Shown: positions 1-5,884 of the stretch, one piece after another | Position numbering within the stretch: position 1 is the first letter of the stretch | Layout: every line of letters starts with the position of its first letter | Assembly: GCA_023251675.1 (NCBI GenBank) | Contig: JAHEYJ010000019.1 | Coordinates: 1-34,019 of the forward strand | Source: Bacteroidota bacterium | Lineage (GTDB): Bacteria > Bacteroidota > Bacteroidia > Palsa-948 | Direction of reading: 5' to 3' | Length of the DNA stretch: 34,019 bases | Made by a program: the position numbers and the translations under genes | The notes under the pieces: model-generated | Databases searched by the model: none | The model's input: the letters and a program-made list of their open reading frames with translations, nothing else | What the model was told of the DNA's origin: nothing

Positions 1-2
1 AC

Positions 3-104
3 TATAGACCTCATCAATCACTTAATGGACAAACACCAATAGAATACAAAAAACAAAATCAATTAAAAATCAATCAAATCACTAACTTTGAATTGGCACT
101 ATAA
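3..104 (+). CDS. Transposase, C-terminal end (partial, runs off left edge)
   Basis: The reading frame is open from the window edge to a TAA at 102-104 and gives 33 residues beginning YRPHQSLNGQTPIEYKK. The RPHQSLNGxTPxE pattern is the usual C-terminal end of the rve integrase core in IS3-family (orfB/IS150-like) transposases, which perform cut-and-paste or copy-out transposition of insertion sequences. Only the tail is present, so catalytic residues cannot be checked. The frame ends 14 bp before an attC-like half site whose partner arm is missing, so the insertion sequence probably landed inside that site. It is on the plus strand, opposite to all cassette genes. Confidence 0.7.
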   Translation, partial: YRPHQSLNGQTPIEYKKQNQLKINQITNFELAL

Positions 105-117
105 AAAGGGATGCTTA

Positions 118-147
118 CCGCGGCAATAGCGCAAAATTGCTGTTAAC
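118..147 (-). repeat. attC-like site A, right half only
   Basis: This is the same right arm as in sites B and C: GCAATAGCGCAAAATTGCTG followed by GTTAAC at 142-147. The matching left arm (GYTAACG..TGCAA) is not found upstream; the end of a transposase lies there instead. It would be the recombination site of the cassette carrying the coiled-coil gene at 289-792, interrupted by an insertion sequence. Confidence 0.6.
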
Positions 148-187
148 TGCAGGCGGATTTATTTTCTGTTGTCTGTCCAAAGAGTTG

Positions 188-260
188 TCTGCCGATGATT
201 AAGCACAAATGTCCGAAGAGTTTTTGTCTGTCTGCAACACGCGCGTTACTGTCTGCTGGC
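188..260 (-). repeat. Cassette 3'-tail module, copy 1
   Basis: A block between the stop of the coiled-coil gene and half site A matches a block at 3309-3405 between the stop of the RelA/SpoT gene and site C. Shared words in the same order are GTCTGCCG, AAGCACAAA, TGTCCG, TTGTCTGTCTGCAACACG and CGTTACTGTCTGCTGGCA. The two copies differ mainly by a short length change in the middle. The module therefore belongs to the cassette end rather than to either gene. Its role is unknown; a 3'-UTR, an extension of the recombination site or a decayed element are all possible. Confidence 0.6.
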
Positions 261-288
261 ACAAAGATTGAAAAATAGTTGGTTTATC

Positions 289-792
289 TTATCTTCTTTT
301 TCTCACCGTCATCAGCAGAGAAATCTGTCCTCTGAGATTTAGGTTGTCTTTATTTAGCTTTGCTATTTCATTGCACTTATTTTGTATGTCCTTGTTTAAA
401 TCTGTTATTTTTTTATTGGCTTCGGAAATGGTTTCCTGAATTTTTAGAATATGTTCTTTCTGGTGTTGAGTCTTAACTTCCAGTTCGTGCTTTGTATTTC
501 TTGCAAGGTTTTCCAATGAAGCAATAATGCTGTCTTTAGAGGTAATAAGTTCATTCAGTTGTTTGATTTGTTTTTCCTGCTCGGTGGTTATTTCTTCCAA
601 GTGATCTATTTGCTTTGAAGTGCTGTAATCATTGGTTTCAACAAATTTTATTTTAACTTTCAGGTAGGGTTTATTGTCAATATAAATTACCTCGTTTTCT
701 TCAAGGTCTTTAATAAATTTTTCCTGCAATGGTGATTCAGGCAGATTATCTTTTTTGAATTTTATTTTTTTAATAAACTCTTTGAACTTCAT
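289..792 (-). CDS. Hypothetical coiled-coil protein (cassette 4)
   Basis: A 167-residue protein starting at ATG (790-792). Residues 1-20 are rich in Lys and Phe and residues 35-55 look like a small beta-rich segment. From about residue 60 to 155 there is a nearly continuous heptad pattern rich in Glu, Lys, Gln and Leu, which predicts a long coiled coil. It ends in a basic VRKRR tail. There is no signal peptide or membrane segment. I do not recognise the family. It is the only gene between attC-like site B and half site A, on the same strand as the other cassette genes. Its 5' leader is about 170 bp, long for a cassette gene. Confidence 0.7.
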   Translation of the reverse strand: MKFKEFIKKIKFKKDNLPESPLQEKFIKDLEENEVIYIDNKPYLKVKIKFVETNDYSTSKQIDHLEEITTEQEKQIKQLNELITSKDSIIASLENLARNTKHELEVKTQHQKEHILKIQETISEANKKITDLNKDIQNKCNEIAKLNKDNLNLRGQISLLMTVRKRR

Positions 793-963
793 GATGAAAA
801 CAAATTGTGCAGGATTTGTCTGCTGTCAGTGAAATGCGAAACTGTCCTACGAAGGTGCGAAATTATAGCATGTATTTGTCCTTTATTTTTCTGTCCGATT
901 ACGAGATTGTCTACCGAAAAATTGTCTTGTTGCTGTCGGGCTGTTTGGTTTTTGCCGCTTGCA

Positions 964-1095
964 GTTAACGTTTTGCAAATTGGCGATGTTGCCGATTTAC
1001 GGAGCGAAAAATTGTCTACCGAAACCGAAACAAAGATATGAAAACGGTGTTCAATGCAAGTACGTAAGCGGCAATAGCGCCAAATTGCTGTTAGC
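964..1095 (-). repeat. attC-like recombination site B (132 bp)
   Basis: The left arm starts GTTAACGTTTTGCAAATTGG (964-983) and the right arm ends GCGCCAAATTGCTGTTAGC at 1095. The right arm read in reverse (GCTAACAGCAATTTGGCGCT) pairs with the left over about 30 bp, except that the left arm has four or so extra bases after AAC. This asymmetric imperfect inverted repeat with AAC/GTT ends is the layout of integron attC sites. The centre holds TATCTTTG on the minus strand (1031-1038), a match to the Bacteroidetes -7 element, with CTTG 18 nt upstream (1057-1060). The site starts 8 bp after the stop codon of the 1103-1930 gene. Confidence 0.72.
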
Positions 1096-1102
1096 GGCTG
1101 CC

Positions 1103-1930
1103 TTACTTTGTTTCCTGTTCATCATTTTTTCTCCTCAAAAGTTGTCGCACAAAATTTAAAGAAAACTCTGCTTGCTGTCTTGTGTGTTGTGCGTCTGAAT
1201 GAGCAGCTGCATTTCTCATGCCTTTAAGATCATTGATTGCAGACAAGTCATCTTGGTTGATGATTTTTTCTTTTAATGCAATTTGAATGATGTCATTTAT
1301 TTTGTGTCTGGGAACACGAACATCCTTTGCGGTTATTTTTTTATATAAATGGGTTTCTAATACTTTGAATGTTTCTAAAACAGAATGGGAATAATAGCCG
1401 TCTGCAAAAAGTTTGGTAGCATTGTCAAGTTCTTTGATTTCTTGTTCTTCAATTTCTTCTTGTGCTTTCTTCTTCCTTTCTCTAAGGAGTCTGCTTGATG
1501 TCAGTATGGATGATATTATAGCAAGAATAACTGAAATGGCACCTACCACTTTATTGACAATCTCTAAAGTATTTTCGATTTCTTTATGATTTTTTGCTAC
1601 TGCTACATATGCTTTAAAGATTAAAATGTTTGTAACAACGAGAAGTGGAGTAATAAGAATAAAAACAAAAAGGAAGTAAGCAAAATTAAGCGTATAGTTA
1701 AATAATTTCCATTTCCCAAATTTTGTATCTCGCGCAAAATTTTCTGTCACGTAAAAGTACATGCAAATAGAAAGTCCATAAACAACCCAAAGGAAATAGT
1801 CAGCTAATGTTATAGATGTATACCCTAACTCCAATGTGACTTTTGACAATTCATCCTTAAAAGCACTTAATGAAATGATTAATGTTGCAAATCCTAAAAT
1901 CACTTCGAATTTATTTTTGATTTTATCCAT
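1103..1930 (-). CDS. Membrane-anchored HEPN-like protein (cassette 3)
   Basis: A 275-residue protein; I use the ATG at 1928-1930 rather than the TTG just before it. Four likely membrane segments lie at about residues 8-23, 41-62, 82-105 and 124-144, followed by a charged helix (145-170) and a soluble helical domain. The domain contains KGMRNAAAHS, that is R239-x4-H244, the Rx4-6H signature of HEPN domains, which are often RNases in toxin-antitoxin and defence systems. The stretch LFADGYYSHSVLETFKVLE before it also fits HEPN/DUF4145-like helices. The RNase role is inferred from one motif. The stop codon touches attC-like site B, as expected for a cassette gene, and the 176-aa gene lies 47 bp upstream. 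Confidence 0.75.
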   Translation of the reverse strand: MDKIKNKFEVILGFATLIISLSAFKDELSKVTLELGYTSITLADYFLWVVYGLSICMYFYVTENFARDTKFGKWKLFNYTLNFAYFLFVFILITPLLVVTNILIFKAYVAVAKNHKEIENTLEIVNKVVGAISVILAIISSILTSSRLLRERKKKAQEEIEEQEIKELDNATKLFADGYYSHSVLETFKVLETHLYKKITAKDVRVPRHKINDIIQIALKEKIINQDDLSAINDLKGMRNAAAHSDAQHTRQQAEFSLNFVRQLLRRKNDEQETK

Positions 1931-1977
1931 CAATGTTTATATATGGGTTGTTTTAAGTTTGTTGTTCATGCGATGTG

Positions 1978-2508
1978 TTATCGGCTTCCTTTTTTATCTT
2001 TAATTAGTGTCAATAGTCGAACAATATTTCCATCTGCTAAGTCCGTCAGTCCTAAATTGTAAACCGAATTTATTTTGTTCAATGTTTCGCTGTCGTCTTT
2101 GCCAAAACTTCCTAAATCGCTGTCGTCTGAAATAAAACATTCGTAGTAATTGAGGTTTAAAATTTTCTCAAAGAAGTCAACTGCGATGTCTTCTAATTTG
2201 TCAGCCCGTGAGGTGTCTGCGAATTGTAAGGGAGTTGCCGTCCCAGGTCGTGGAGGATTGTTCAGCTGTCTGTAACTGTCAAAATTATTTTTTAGCATTT
2301 GATATGCCTCTTCTTTTGTGTCGCCAAGTCCAGTCATTGTCCACCAATTGATAATTTGAACAACCCAAGGTTTAAGTTCACCAACATTATATTGCCCCGG
2401 AGTGCCTGTCTGTTTCTTGAAACGCAAAGGATAGTCGTCCAAATCCCAAGTTGTCTTGGTGTATGAAAGCAATTCTTTCCAAGTCGCTTTGATATTGTCT
2501 GTCACCAT
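1978..2508 (-). CDS. Hypothetical protein, 176 aa (cassette 3)
   Basis: The start is ATG at 2506-2508, only about 23 bp inside the cassette boundary at 2532, a spacing typical of cassette genes. The protein is soluble and acidic at the C-terminus, with no signal peptide. Residues 44-80 (ending TGLGDTKEEAYQMLKNNFDS) resemble the HicB-type antitoxin pattern of a glycine turn followed by a DTKEEA helix, and PRPGT follows. This is only a weak resemblance, and no HicA-like partner is present. It is co-oriented with the HEPN-like membrane protein, 47 bp upstream of it, so the two may form a pair in which this protein controls the other. The function is unknown. Confidence 0.7.
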   Translation of the reverse strand: MVTDNIKATWKELLSYTKTTWDLDDYPLRFKKQTGTPGQYNVGELKPWVVQIINWWTMTGLGDTKEEAYQMLKNNFDSYRQLNNPPRPGTATPLQFADTSRADKLEDIAVDFFEKILNLNYYECFISDDSDLGSFGKDDSETLNKINSVYNLGLTDLADGNIVRLLTLIKDKKGSR

Positions 2509-2531
2509 TATAATTTGTCTGCAAGGTTGCC

Positions 2532-2661
2532 GCTAACGTTTTGCAAGCAGCCCACGTGCCGGAGTAAGAACATGTCCACTGCTTTACAATAATCAAAGAT
2601 AATTAAAAACGGGAATTATTTTTTCACTAAAAAGCCGGGATGGGGGCTGATTGCTGTTAGC
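2532..2661 (-). repeat. attC-like recombination site E (130 bp)
   Basis: The left arm begins GCTAACGTTTTGCAAGCAGC at 2532; the right arm ends GGGGGCTGATTGCTGTTAGC at 2661. The arms pair (GCTAAC..GCAA..CAGCCC..CCGG) although the inner sequence (GCAGCCC) differs from sites B and C (AATTTGCG). Such covariation keeps structure rather than sequence and is characteristic of attC sites. The minus strand carries TATCTTTG at 2594-2601 in the centre. It separates cassette 3 from cassette 2. Confidence 0.72.
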
Positions 2662-2888
2662 AAATGCTGCGGATTTCTGTATTTATTATTATTTCGTCCG
2701 GTGCACAGACGGATTTGTCTACCCGCTGCAAACATAGAAGTCTACTGCTGTCCAGGCAGAACTATTGCGTTCTACGCTTTTAAGCTGTGATCTGGCACGC
2801 GAAGACCTATAAAAGTTTTGCAACTGTCGGTATAATCGGAAGACGTGCGGCGCTAACGAAGTAAAAGAGCAACACGAAGGGCAAATTG

Positions 2889-2936
2889 GTACCGCAAACC
2901 ATAAAAACTATCTACCTTGAAAATAGTTTGCGGTAC
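2889..2936. repeat. Hairpin in gene-less cassette
   Basis: GTACCGCAAAC (2889-2899) is the exact reverse complement of GTTTGCGGTAC (2926-2936), with a 26-nt loop. An alternative inner pairing AACTAT/ATAGTT overlaps the stem. No T-run follows on either strand, so it does not look like an intrinsic terminator. Confidence 0.6.
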
Positions 2937-2977
2937 GGATTTGACCTGAGAAGAGAAGCATTAAAGAATTGTTATTC

Positions 2978-3034
2978 CGGTTTGCGTTTTAGCGCGCGCA
3001 GGGACGAGCACGGTAAAATGCAAATCCGGCACGT
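2978..3034. repeat. GC-rich module shared with 5882-5966, copy 1
   Basis: It shares GGTTTGC, GCGCGCAGGG, ACGAGCACGG and ATGCAAA..CCG in order with the leader region next to the recombinase gene. The other copy has about 30 extra bases after GCGCGCAGGG. Confidence 0.45.
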
Positions 3035-3149
3035 GATGTGTATTTGTCGTTCTTCATTTAGTCAACCTGTCTGGCAAAAAAAGAAATGGCGATCTGGCAA
3101 TAGAGGCGGAGAGTTTGCAACGGTCTGTCTTTCGGCTGCTGCAGTTTTT

Positions 3150-3279
3150 GCTAACGCCTCGCAAATTTGCGATGTGCGGGATTTTGAAATACAAAATTGT
3201 CTGCCATTACAAACATAAACCGAAGATACAATTTTTCAAACTTAAACGTCTGCCCGCATAGCGCAAAATTGCTGTTAAC
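3150..3279 (-). repeat. attC-like recombination site C (130 bp)
   Basis: The left arm starts GCTAACGCCTCGCAAATTTG (3150-3169); the right arm ends GCGCAAAATTGCTGTTAAC at 3279. The reversed right arm (GTTAACAGCAATTTTGCGCT) pairs with the left through GCGGG/CCCGC, again with about four extra bases after AAC on the left only. The centre resembles that of site B (ATTGTCTRCC then AAACCGAA then AGATA) and contains a full promoter match on the minus strand. It is the downstream site of cassette 1. Confidence 0.75.
3210..3240 (-). promoter_or_regulatory. Bacteroidetes-type promoter inside attC-like site C
   Basis: On the minus strand TTTG (3237-3240) is followed after exactly 19 nt by TATGTTTG (3210-3217). 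This is a full match to the Bacteroidetes primary-sigma consensus. It would transcribe into cassette 2 and the cassettes beyond. Activity is inferred. Confidence 0.5.
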
Positions 3280-3308
3280 CACATGGGCGCACCCCCTGCT
3301 GTCGTCTG

Positions 3309-3405
3309 CGTTGTGTCTGCCGGGAACGAAGCACAAAGCTGTCCGGTGAGGTTTTTTCTCTTTTTGTATTTGTCTGTCTGCAACACGTGCGTTACTGTCT
3401 GCTGG
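3309..3405 (-). repeat. Cassette 3'-tail module, copy 2
   Basis: This is the second copy of the block at 188-260 (shared words GTCTGCCG, GAAGCACAAA, TGTCCG, TTGTCTGTCTGCAACACG, CGTTACTGTCTGCTGGCA). It lies between the stop of the RelA/SpoT-type gene (3473) and site C, in the same relative position as copy 1. With the two copies behind unrelated genes, this points to a modular cassette tail. Confidence 0.6.
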
Positions 3406-3472
3406 CAGAGGGATAATGAAATGGCAATATGGCTTGGTAGAAGTGCGTGTAAATTTAAAGAATGAAAAATAA

Positions 3473-4159
3473 TTAGTTCCCCCTTTTTTTATGCTCTTGA
3501 TGACTCGCAAAAATGGAATCAGCTAACCTTGTGCCTGCATTCACTAATTTTGCTAATACTTTTATTTGTTCCTTGCAAGCTATACTATCCGTTTTATGAG
3601 GATAGTTAATTGCATGATCGATTTCACCCCAAACCTCTTCAAATAATGTTCTTACTTGAATTTCGCAAGTCACAAAACTTTCTGGATTGGGTTTTATAAC
3701 ATAATGAATGCTTGTATAATTTGAATCCTTCGTATGAACTTCTATATCTAAATCTCTATAAACCGTTTCCTTTTCTTTATCCCATATATAAGCCTTAGGT
3801 TTTTCGAATAGCGCCCACTCATGATATTTATTTACATTACTCATTATTTCATTATGAATTTTAGGAAATTGATCAAGGTGCAGATGAAGAACTCTAACTC
3901 CAGCAAAATCGGTTATTTCCGTAAATAAATTTTCAGTAGTTACCTCTATCCCATCGTTCCATCTTCTATTTAATTTGTCTTCTAAATGTTTTTTGTCCTT
4001 AACTCTTGATTTGAGAGAATGCAAGATAGGTAGTGGAGTTAAATTGAGTGCATTATTTTCTTGAAAGAAAATTTTTACCTGTTCTGAAAACATTGTAAAT
4101 CTTTCTTCTTCTTTTTCAAAAAGCTGAAGGCAGTTTGCAATATGTTCTTCTCTGGTCAT
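3473..4159 (-). CDS. RelA/SpoT-domain nucleotide (pp)pGpp synthetase-like protein (cassette 1)
   Basis: A 228-residue protein from the ATG at 4157-4159 (a TTG lies just before it). It carries the synthetase fold of the RelA/SpoT family, which moves pyrophosphate from ATP to a nucleotide or, in some toxins, to tRNA. Visible motifs: SRVKDKKHLEDKLNRR (substrate-binding basic helix), ITDFAGVRV with the metal-binding Asp, YTSIHYVI in the G-loop region, and CEIQVRTLFEEVWGEIDHA with the catalytic Glu of EIQVRT. There is no HD hydrolase, TGS or ACT domain, so it is a small synthetase or toxSAS-like enzyme. It is the third gene of a co-oriented trio, 58 bp after the ParA-like gene, and is followed by a conserved tail and site C. 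A defence or toxin role is inferred from context. Confidence 0.85.
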   Translation of the reverse strand: MTREEHIANCLQLFEKEEERFTMFSEQVKIFFQENNALNLTPLPILHSLKSRVKDKKHLEDKLNRRWNDGIEVTTENLFTEITDFAGVRVLHLHLDQFPKIHNEIMSNVNKYHEWALFEKPKAYIWDKEKETVYRDLDIEVHTKDSNYTSIHYVIKPNPESFVTCEIQVRTLFEEVWGEIDHAINYPHKTDSIACKEQIKVLAKLVNAGTRLADSIFASHQEHKKRGN

Positions 4160-4217
4160 CAATATTCAATCACATAAATTATTGAAAATAATAGATAGAA
4201 GTTATCTTCTTATTGGT

Positions 4218-5228
4218 TTAGGATTCCTTCTTTGTTAGTGCGATAATGTTGTTTGCAATAGAGATAAAATCTCCTTTTGCTTCTTCTTTTTGATAAGCTT
4301 GTCCTCCATCAACATTGAAGAAAGCTTTCCCCTGTTTTTGAGCTAATAAGGCAAGAGTGCTGAAATCTTTAACTTGTCCTAATTTATTTTGACTCATTGT
4401 TCCTTTTGCTAAATCACTATCAATCTTGCGAAGTACCGTGACTATTTCACTATGAATATTTTTTTCTAGTGTAGCGGCAAAAGAAGAAAACTCAGAAGCT
4501 ATAGCACCTCCGTACATTCTAAATCTTTGCAGAATGTAACCGAGAAATTTTGGACTACCAGGTAATAATGATGTTCCATCTGGTGCAAGTGCAGAAATTA
4601 CCCGCCAGTCACGAATCCATGAATGTATGGTATGACCTAGAGTTTTTAATGCACGAACAGAAAAAAGGTCACAGGCAGCCGGAACAATAAAATAATCACA
4701 GTCTAAAAGTATAATTCTATTTAATGGGCCTATATTGGGTCCTATGTCGTAGAAAACAAAATCAATATTCTCTTTTTGTGCAATGTTGTTTGCTATTTCA
4801 CTTATCGCATATGCTCCTTTAAATCCATGAATTTTTCTTTGGAAGCACTCAATCCAAACTTGACTTAAATCTTCTTCGAATGTAGATAAGCGAATATCTC
4901 CCGGTAACAGAAACACGCCTTCTATGCTACTTTCATTTGCCTTAATGTTTTTTATTTCTCCGGTACCTTCACTAAATGGCTTTAGTGCTGACCAGATCGT
5001 CTGTCCATTTTCGGAGTCAGATTTATCGAGCCAATCATCTACAACATCAGCTGCAACAAGATATGAAGTTAAATTGCATTGTGGATCAGCATCTACGAGT
5101 AATACTTTTTTTCCTAATGAAGCAAGTGCTGCAGCTACATTAATCATTAAGGTGGTTTTGCCAACCCCACCTTTATGGTTATATAGAGTCAGTCTAACTG
5201 CTGGGTGGCGCTTAGATAATTTTGGCAC
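4218..5228 (-). CDS. ParA/Soj-family ATPase (cassette 1)
   Basis: A 336-residue protein with a GTG start (5226-5228). A deviant Walker A motif with signature lysine is seen as HKGGVGKTT (K19, K24), Walker A' as VDADPQCN (D46, D48), and Walker B as FVFYDIGP (D161). These mark the MinD/ParA group of ATP-switch dimers. ParA proteins normally position DNA or proteins, but there is no ParB gene or parS-like repeat here, and the gene is sandwiched between a small protein (12 bp upstream) and a RelA/SpoT-type synthetase. A plasmid-partition role is therefore unlikely; a regulator or sensor in a three-gene defence or toxin module is more plausible but inferred. The C-terminal 100 residues are helical and not recognised. 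Confidence 0.85.
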   Translation of the reverse strand: MPKLSKRHPAVRLTLYNHKGGVGKTTLMINVAAALASLGKKVLLVDADPQCNLTSYLVAADVVDDWLDKSDSENGQTIWSALKPFSEGTGEIKNIKANESSIEGVFLLPGDIRLSTFEEDLSQVWIECFQRKIHGFKGAYAISEIANNIAQKENIDFVFYDIGPNIGPLNRIILLDCDYFIVPAACDLFSVRALKTLGHTIHSWIRDWRVISALAPDGTSLLPGSPKFLGYILQRFRMYGGAIASEFSSFAATLEKNIHSEIVTVLRKIDSDLAKGTMSQNKLGQVKDFSTLALLAQKQGKAFFNVDGGQAYQKEEAKGDFISIANNIIALTKKES

Positions 5229-5240
5229 GTTTTCAATATT

Positions 5241-5792
5241 TTAGTCATCGTTTTTTGAAGTGGCTTTTTTATTCCGTTTTCTTACGCGCATGTTTTTTAC
5301 TTTTTCTCTAGCGGATTCTCGGTCAGGCAATGCTTGCACAAATACTTCTCCTGCAGCACTTAGCTGGCTAGCACCTTTACTTGCCTGAACAATTAATCCT
5401 GCTCTTGCGGTATTGCTAACTGCAACGGCTGCATTTGAAAATTTTGGTTGCGCAGCTTCTGTATTTAATGTACTTAAGTCAAGTGTTTTAAAAAACTGTA
5501 TTCCCTTGTAATGAGTAATATAGTATGCTAAGCATGCAACACGTTCCACGTCAGTTTTGGGTAATTTTTCTTTTAAAAATTCTTTCGCGGACATATCTCG
5601 ATTTTGCGAGAATGATACTTCGCTGTGGTTACTTGATGTTTCATTAGATTTTGATAATGAAGATTGTGGAGTCCAATCAAGATTAAGAAATGTAATCACA
5701 CTTTGAAGCGTCCTTTTTTTAGCTTCAGCGTCTAGCCCATTAAGAGCATTGACAATCGTGTTGAAAATCTCAAGGTTATTATTTTCTTCCAT
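5241..5792 (-). CDS. Hypothetical protein, first gene of the ParA - RelA/SpoT cassette
   Basis: A 183-residue protein with an ATG at 5790-5792, about 25 bp inside the proposed cassette boundary at 5817. The N-terminal 35 residues form a helical segment; residues 40-65 are a Ser/Asn-rich linker. Residues 68-155 form a compact region with TDVERVACLAYYITHY, then FSNAAVAVSNTARAGLIV, ending in a helix with ALPDRESAREKVKNM. This looks like a winged-helix or other small nucleic-acid-binding fold, but I do not recognise the family firmly. The tail is strongly basic (VRKRNKKATSK). The 12-bp gap to the ParA-like gene suggests co-translation. It may be the DNA- or partner-recognition subunit of the module. 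Confidence 0.75.
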   Translation of the reverse strand: MEENNNLEIFNTIVNALNGLDAEAKKRTLQSVITFLNLDWTPQSSLSKSNETSSNHSEVSFSQNRDMSAKEFLKEKLPKTDVERVACLAYYITHYKGIQFFKTLDLSTLNTEAAQPKFSNAAVAVSNTARAGLIVQASKGASQLSAAGEVFVQALPDRESAREKVKNMRVRKRNKKATSKNDD

Positions 5793-5816
5793 TTTATAAA
5801 AAGATTTATTTGCGAA

Positions 5817-5884
5817 GATAACAATATTAAACTTTGTATATGACTGTGTATTTTTTGGCGCGGTTTTAACATTGGCTGTTGGGT
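5817..5884 (-). repeat. Degenerate attC/attI-like site D (68 bp)
   Basis: On the plus strand GATAACAATATTAAAC (5817-5832) faces TTTTAACATTGGCTGTTGGG ending in GTTGGGT at 5878-5884. The reversed right side (CCCAACAGCCAATGTTAAAA) aligns with the left except for three bases after AAC, the same one-sided length difference as in sites B, C and E. It is half their size and its left end (GATAAC) departs from GYTAAC. It could be the junction between the first cassette and the insertion site, or a decayed attC. Confidence 0.4.

Larger units (their letters stand above)
2662..3149. other. Cassette 2: 488 bp without a credible gene
   Basis: The interval between sites E and C has no minus-strand gene. 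The longest plus-strand frame (2886-3218) runs into the arm of site C, is Cys/Arg-rich and is on the wrong strand. What can be seen is an 11-bp perfect inverted repeat (2889-2936), an isolated GCTAACG at 2852-2858 that could be a relic left arm, and a GC-rich module at 2978-3034 shared with 5882-5966. It may encode an RNA, a promoter unit, or be a decayed cassette. Confidence 0.55.

Noticed and set aside
805-1041. 78-codon plus-strand frame upstream of site B
   Set aside because: Cys/Arg/Leu-rich translation of TGTCTG/TGTCCG-word DNA and the left arm of site B, on the strand opposite to all cassette genes.
959-1159. 66-codon plus-strand frame across site B
   Set aside because: It is translated from the right arm of the attC-like site (SGNSAKLLLAAALL comes from GCGGCAATAGCGCC..TGTTAGCGG) and the 3' end of the HEPN gene on the other strand; no start signals.
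1978-2508. HicB antitoxin
   Set aside because: The resemblance is limited to one DTKEEA-type helix; there is no HicA partner and the protein is longer than usual, so it is left as hypothetical.
2852-2858. Further attC-like left arm (GCTAACG)
   Set aside because: Only seven bases match and no right arm is found 130 bp downstream; it is mentioned as a possible relic but not counted as a site.
2886-3218. 110-codon plus-strand frame in cassette 2
   Set aside because: It runs into the left arm and centre of site C, lies on the wrong strand, and its composition is unlike a normal protein.
118-3405. CRISPR array
   Set aside because: Repeats are about 130 bp, internally inverted, 500-1500 bp apart and separated by genes; no regular short repeat-spacer pattern and no cas gene.
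3283-3465. 60-codon plus-strand frame beside site C
   Set aside because: It covers the repeated tail module also present at 188-260, where the frame is not conserved.
4218-5228. Plasmid partition locus (ParA)
   Set aside because: No ParB gene, no parS-like repeats and no replication gene are nearby; the gene sits in a cassette with a RelA/SpoT-type synthetase.
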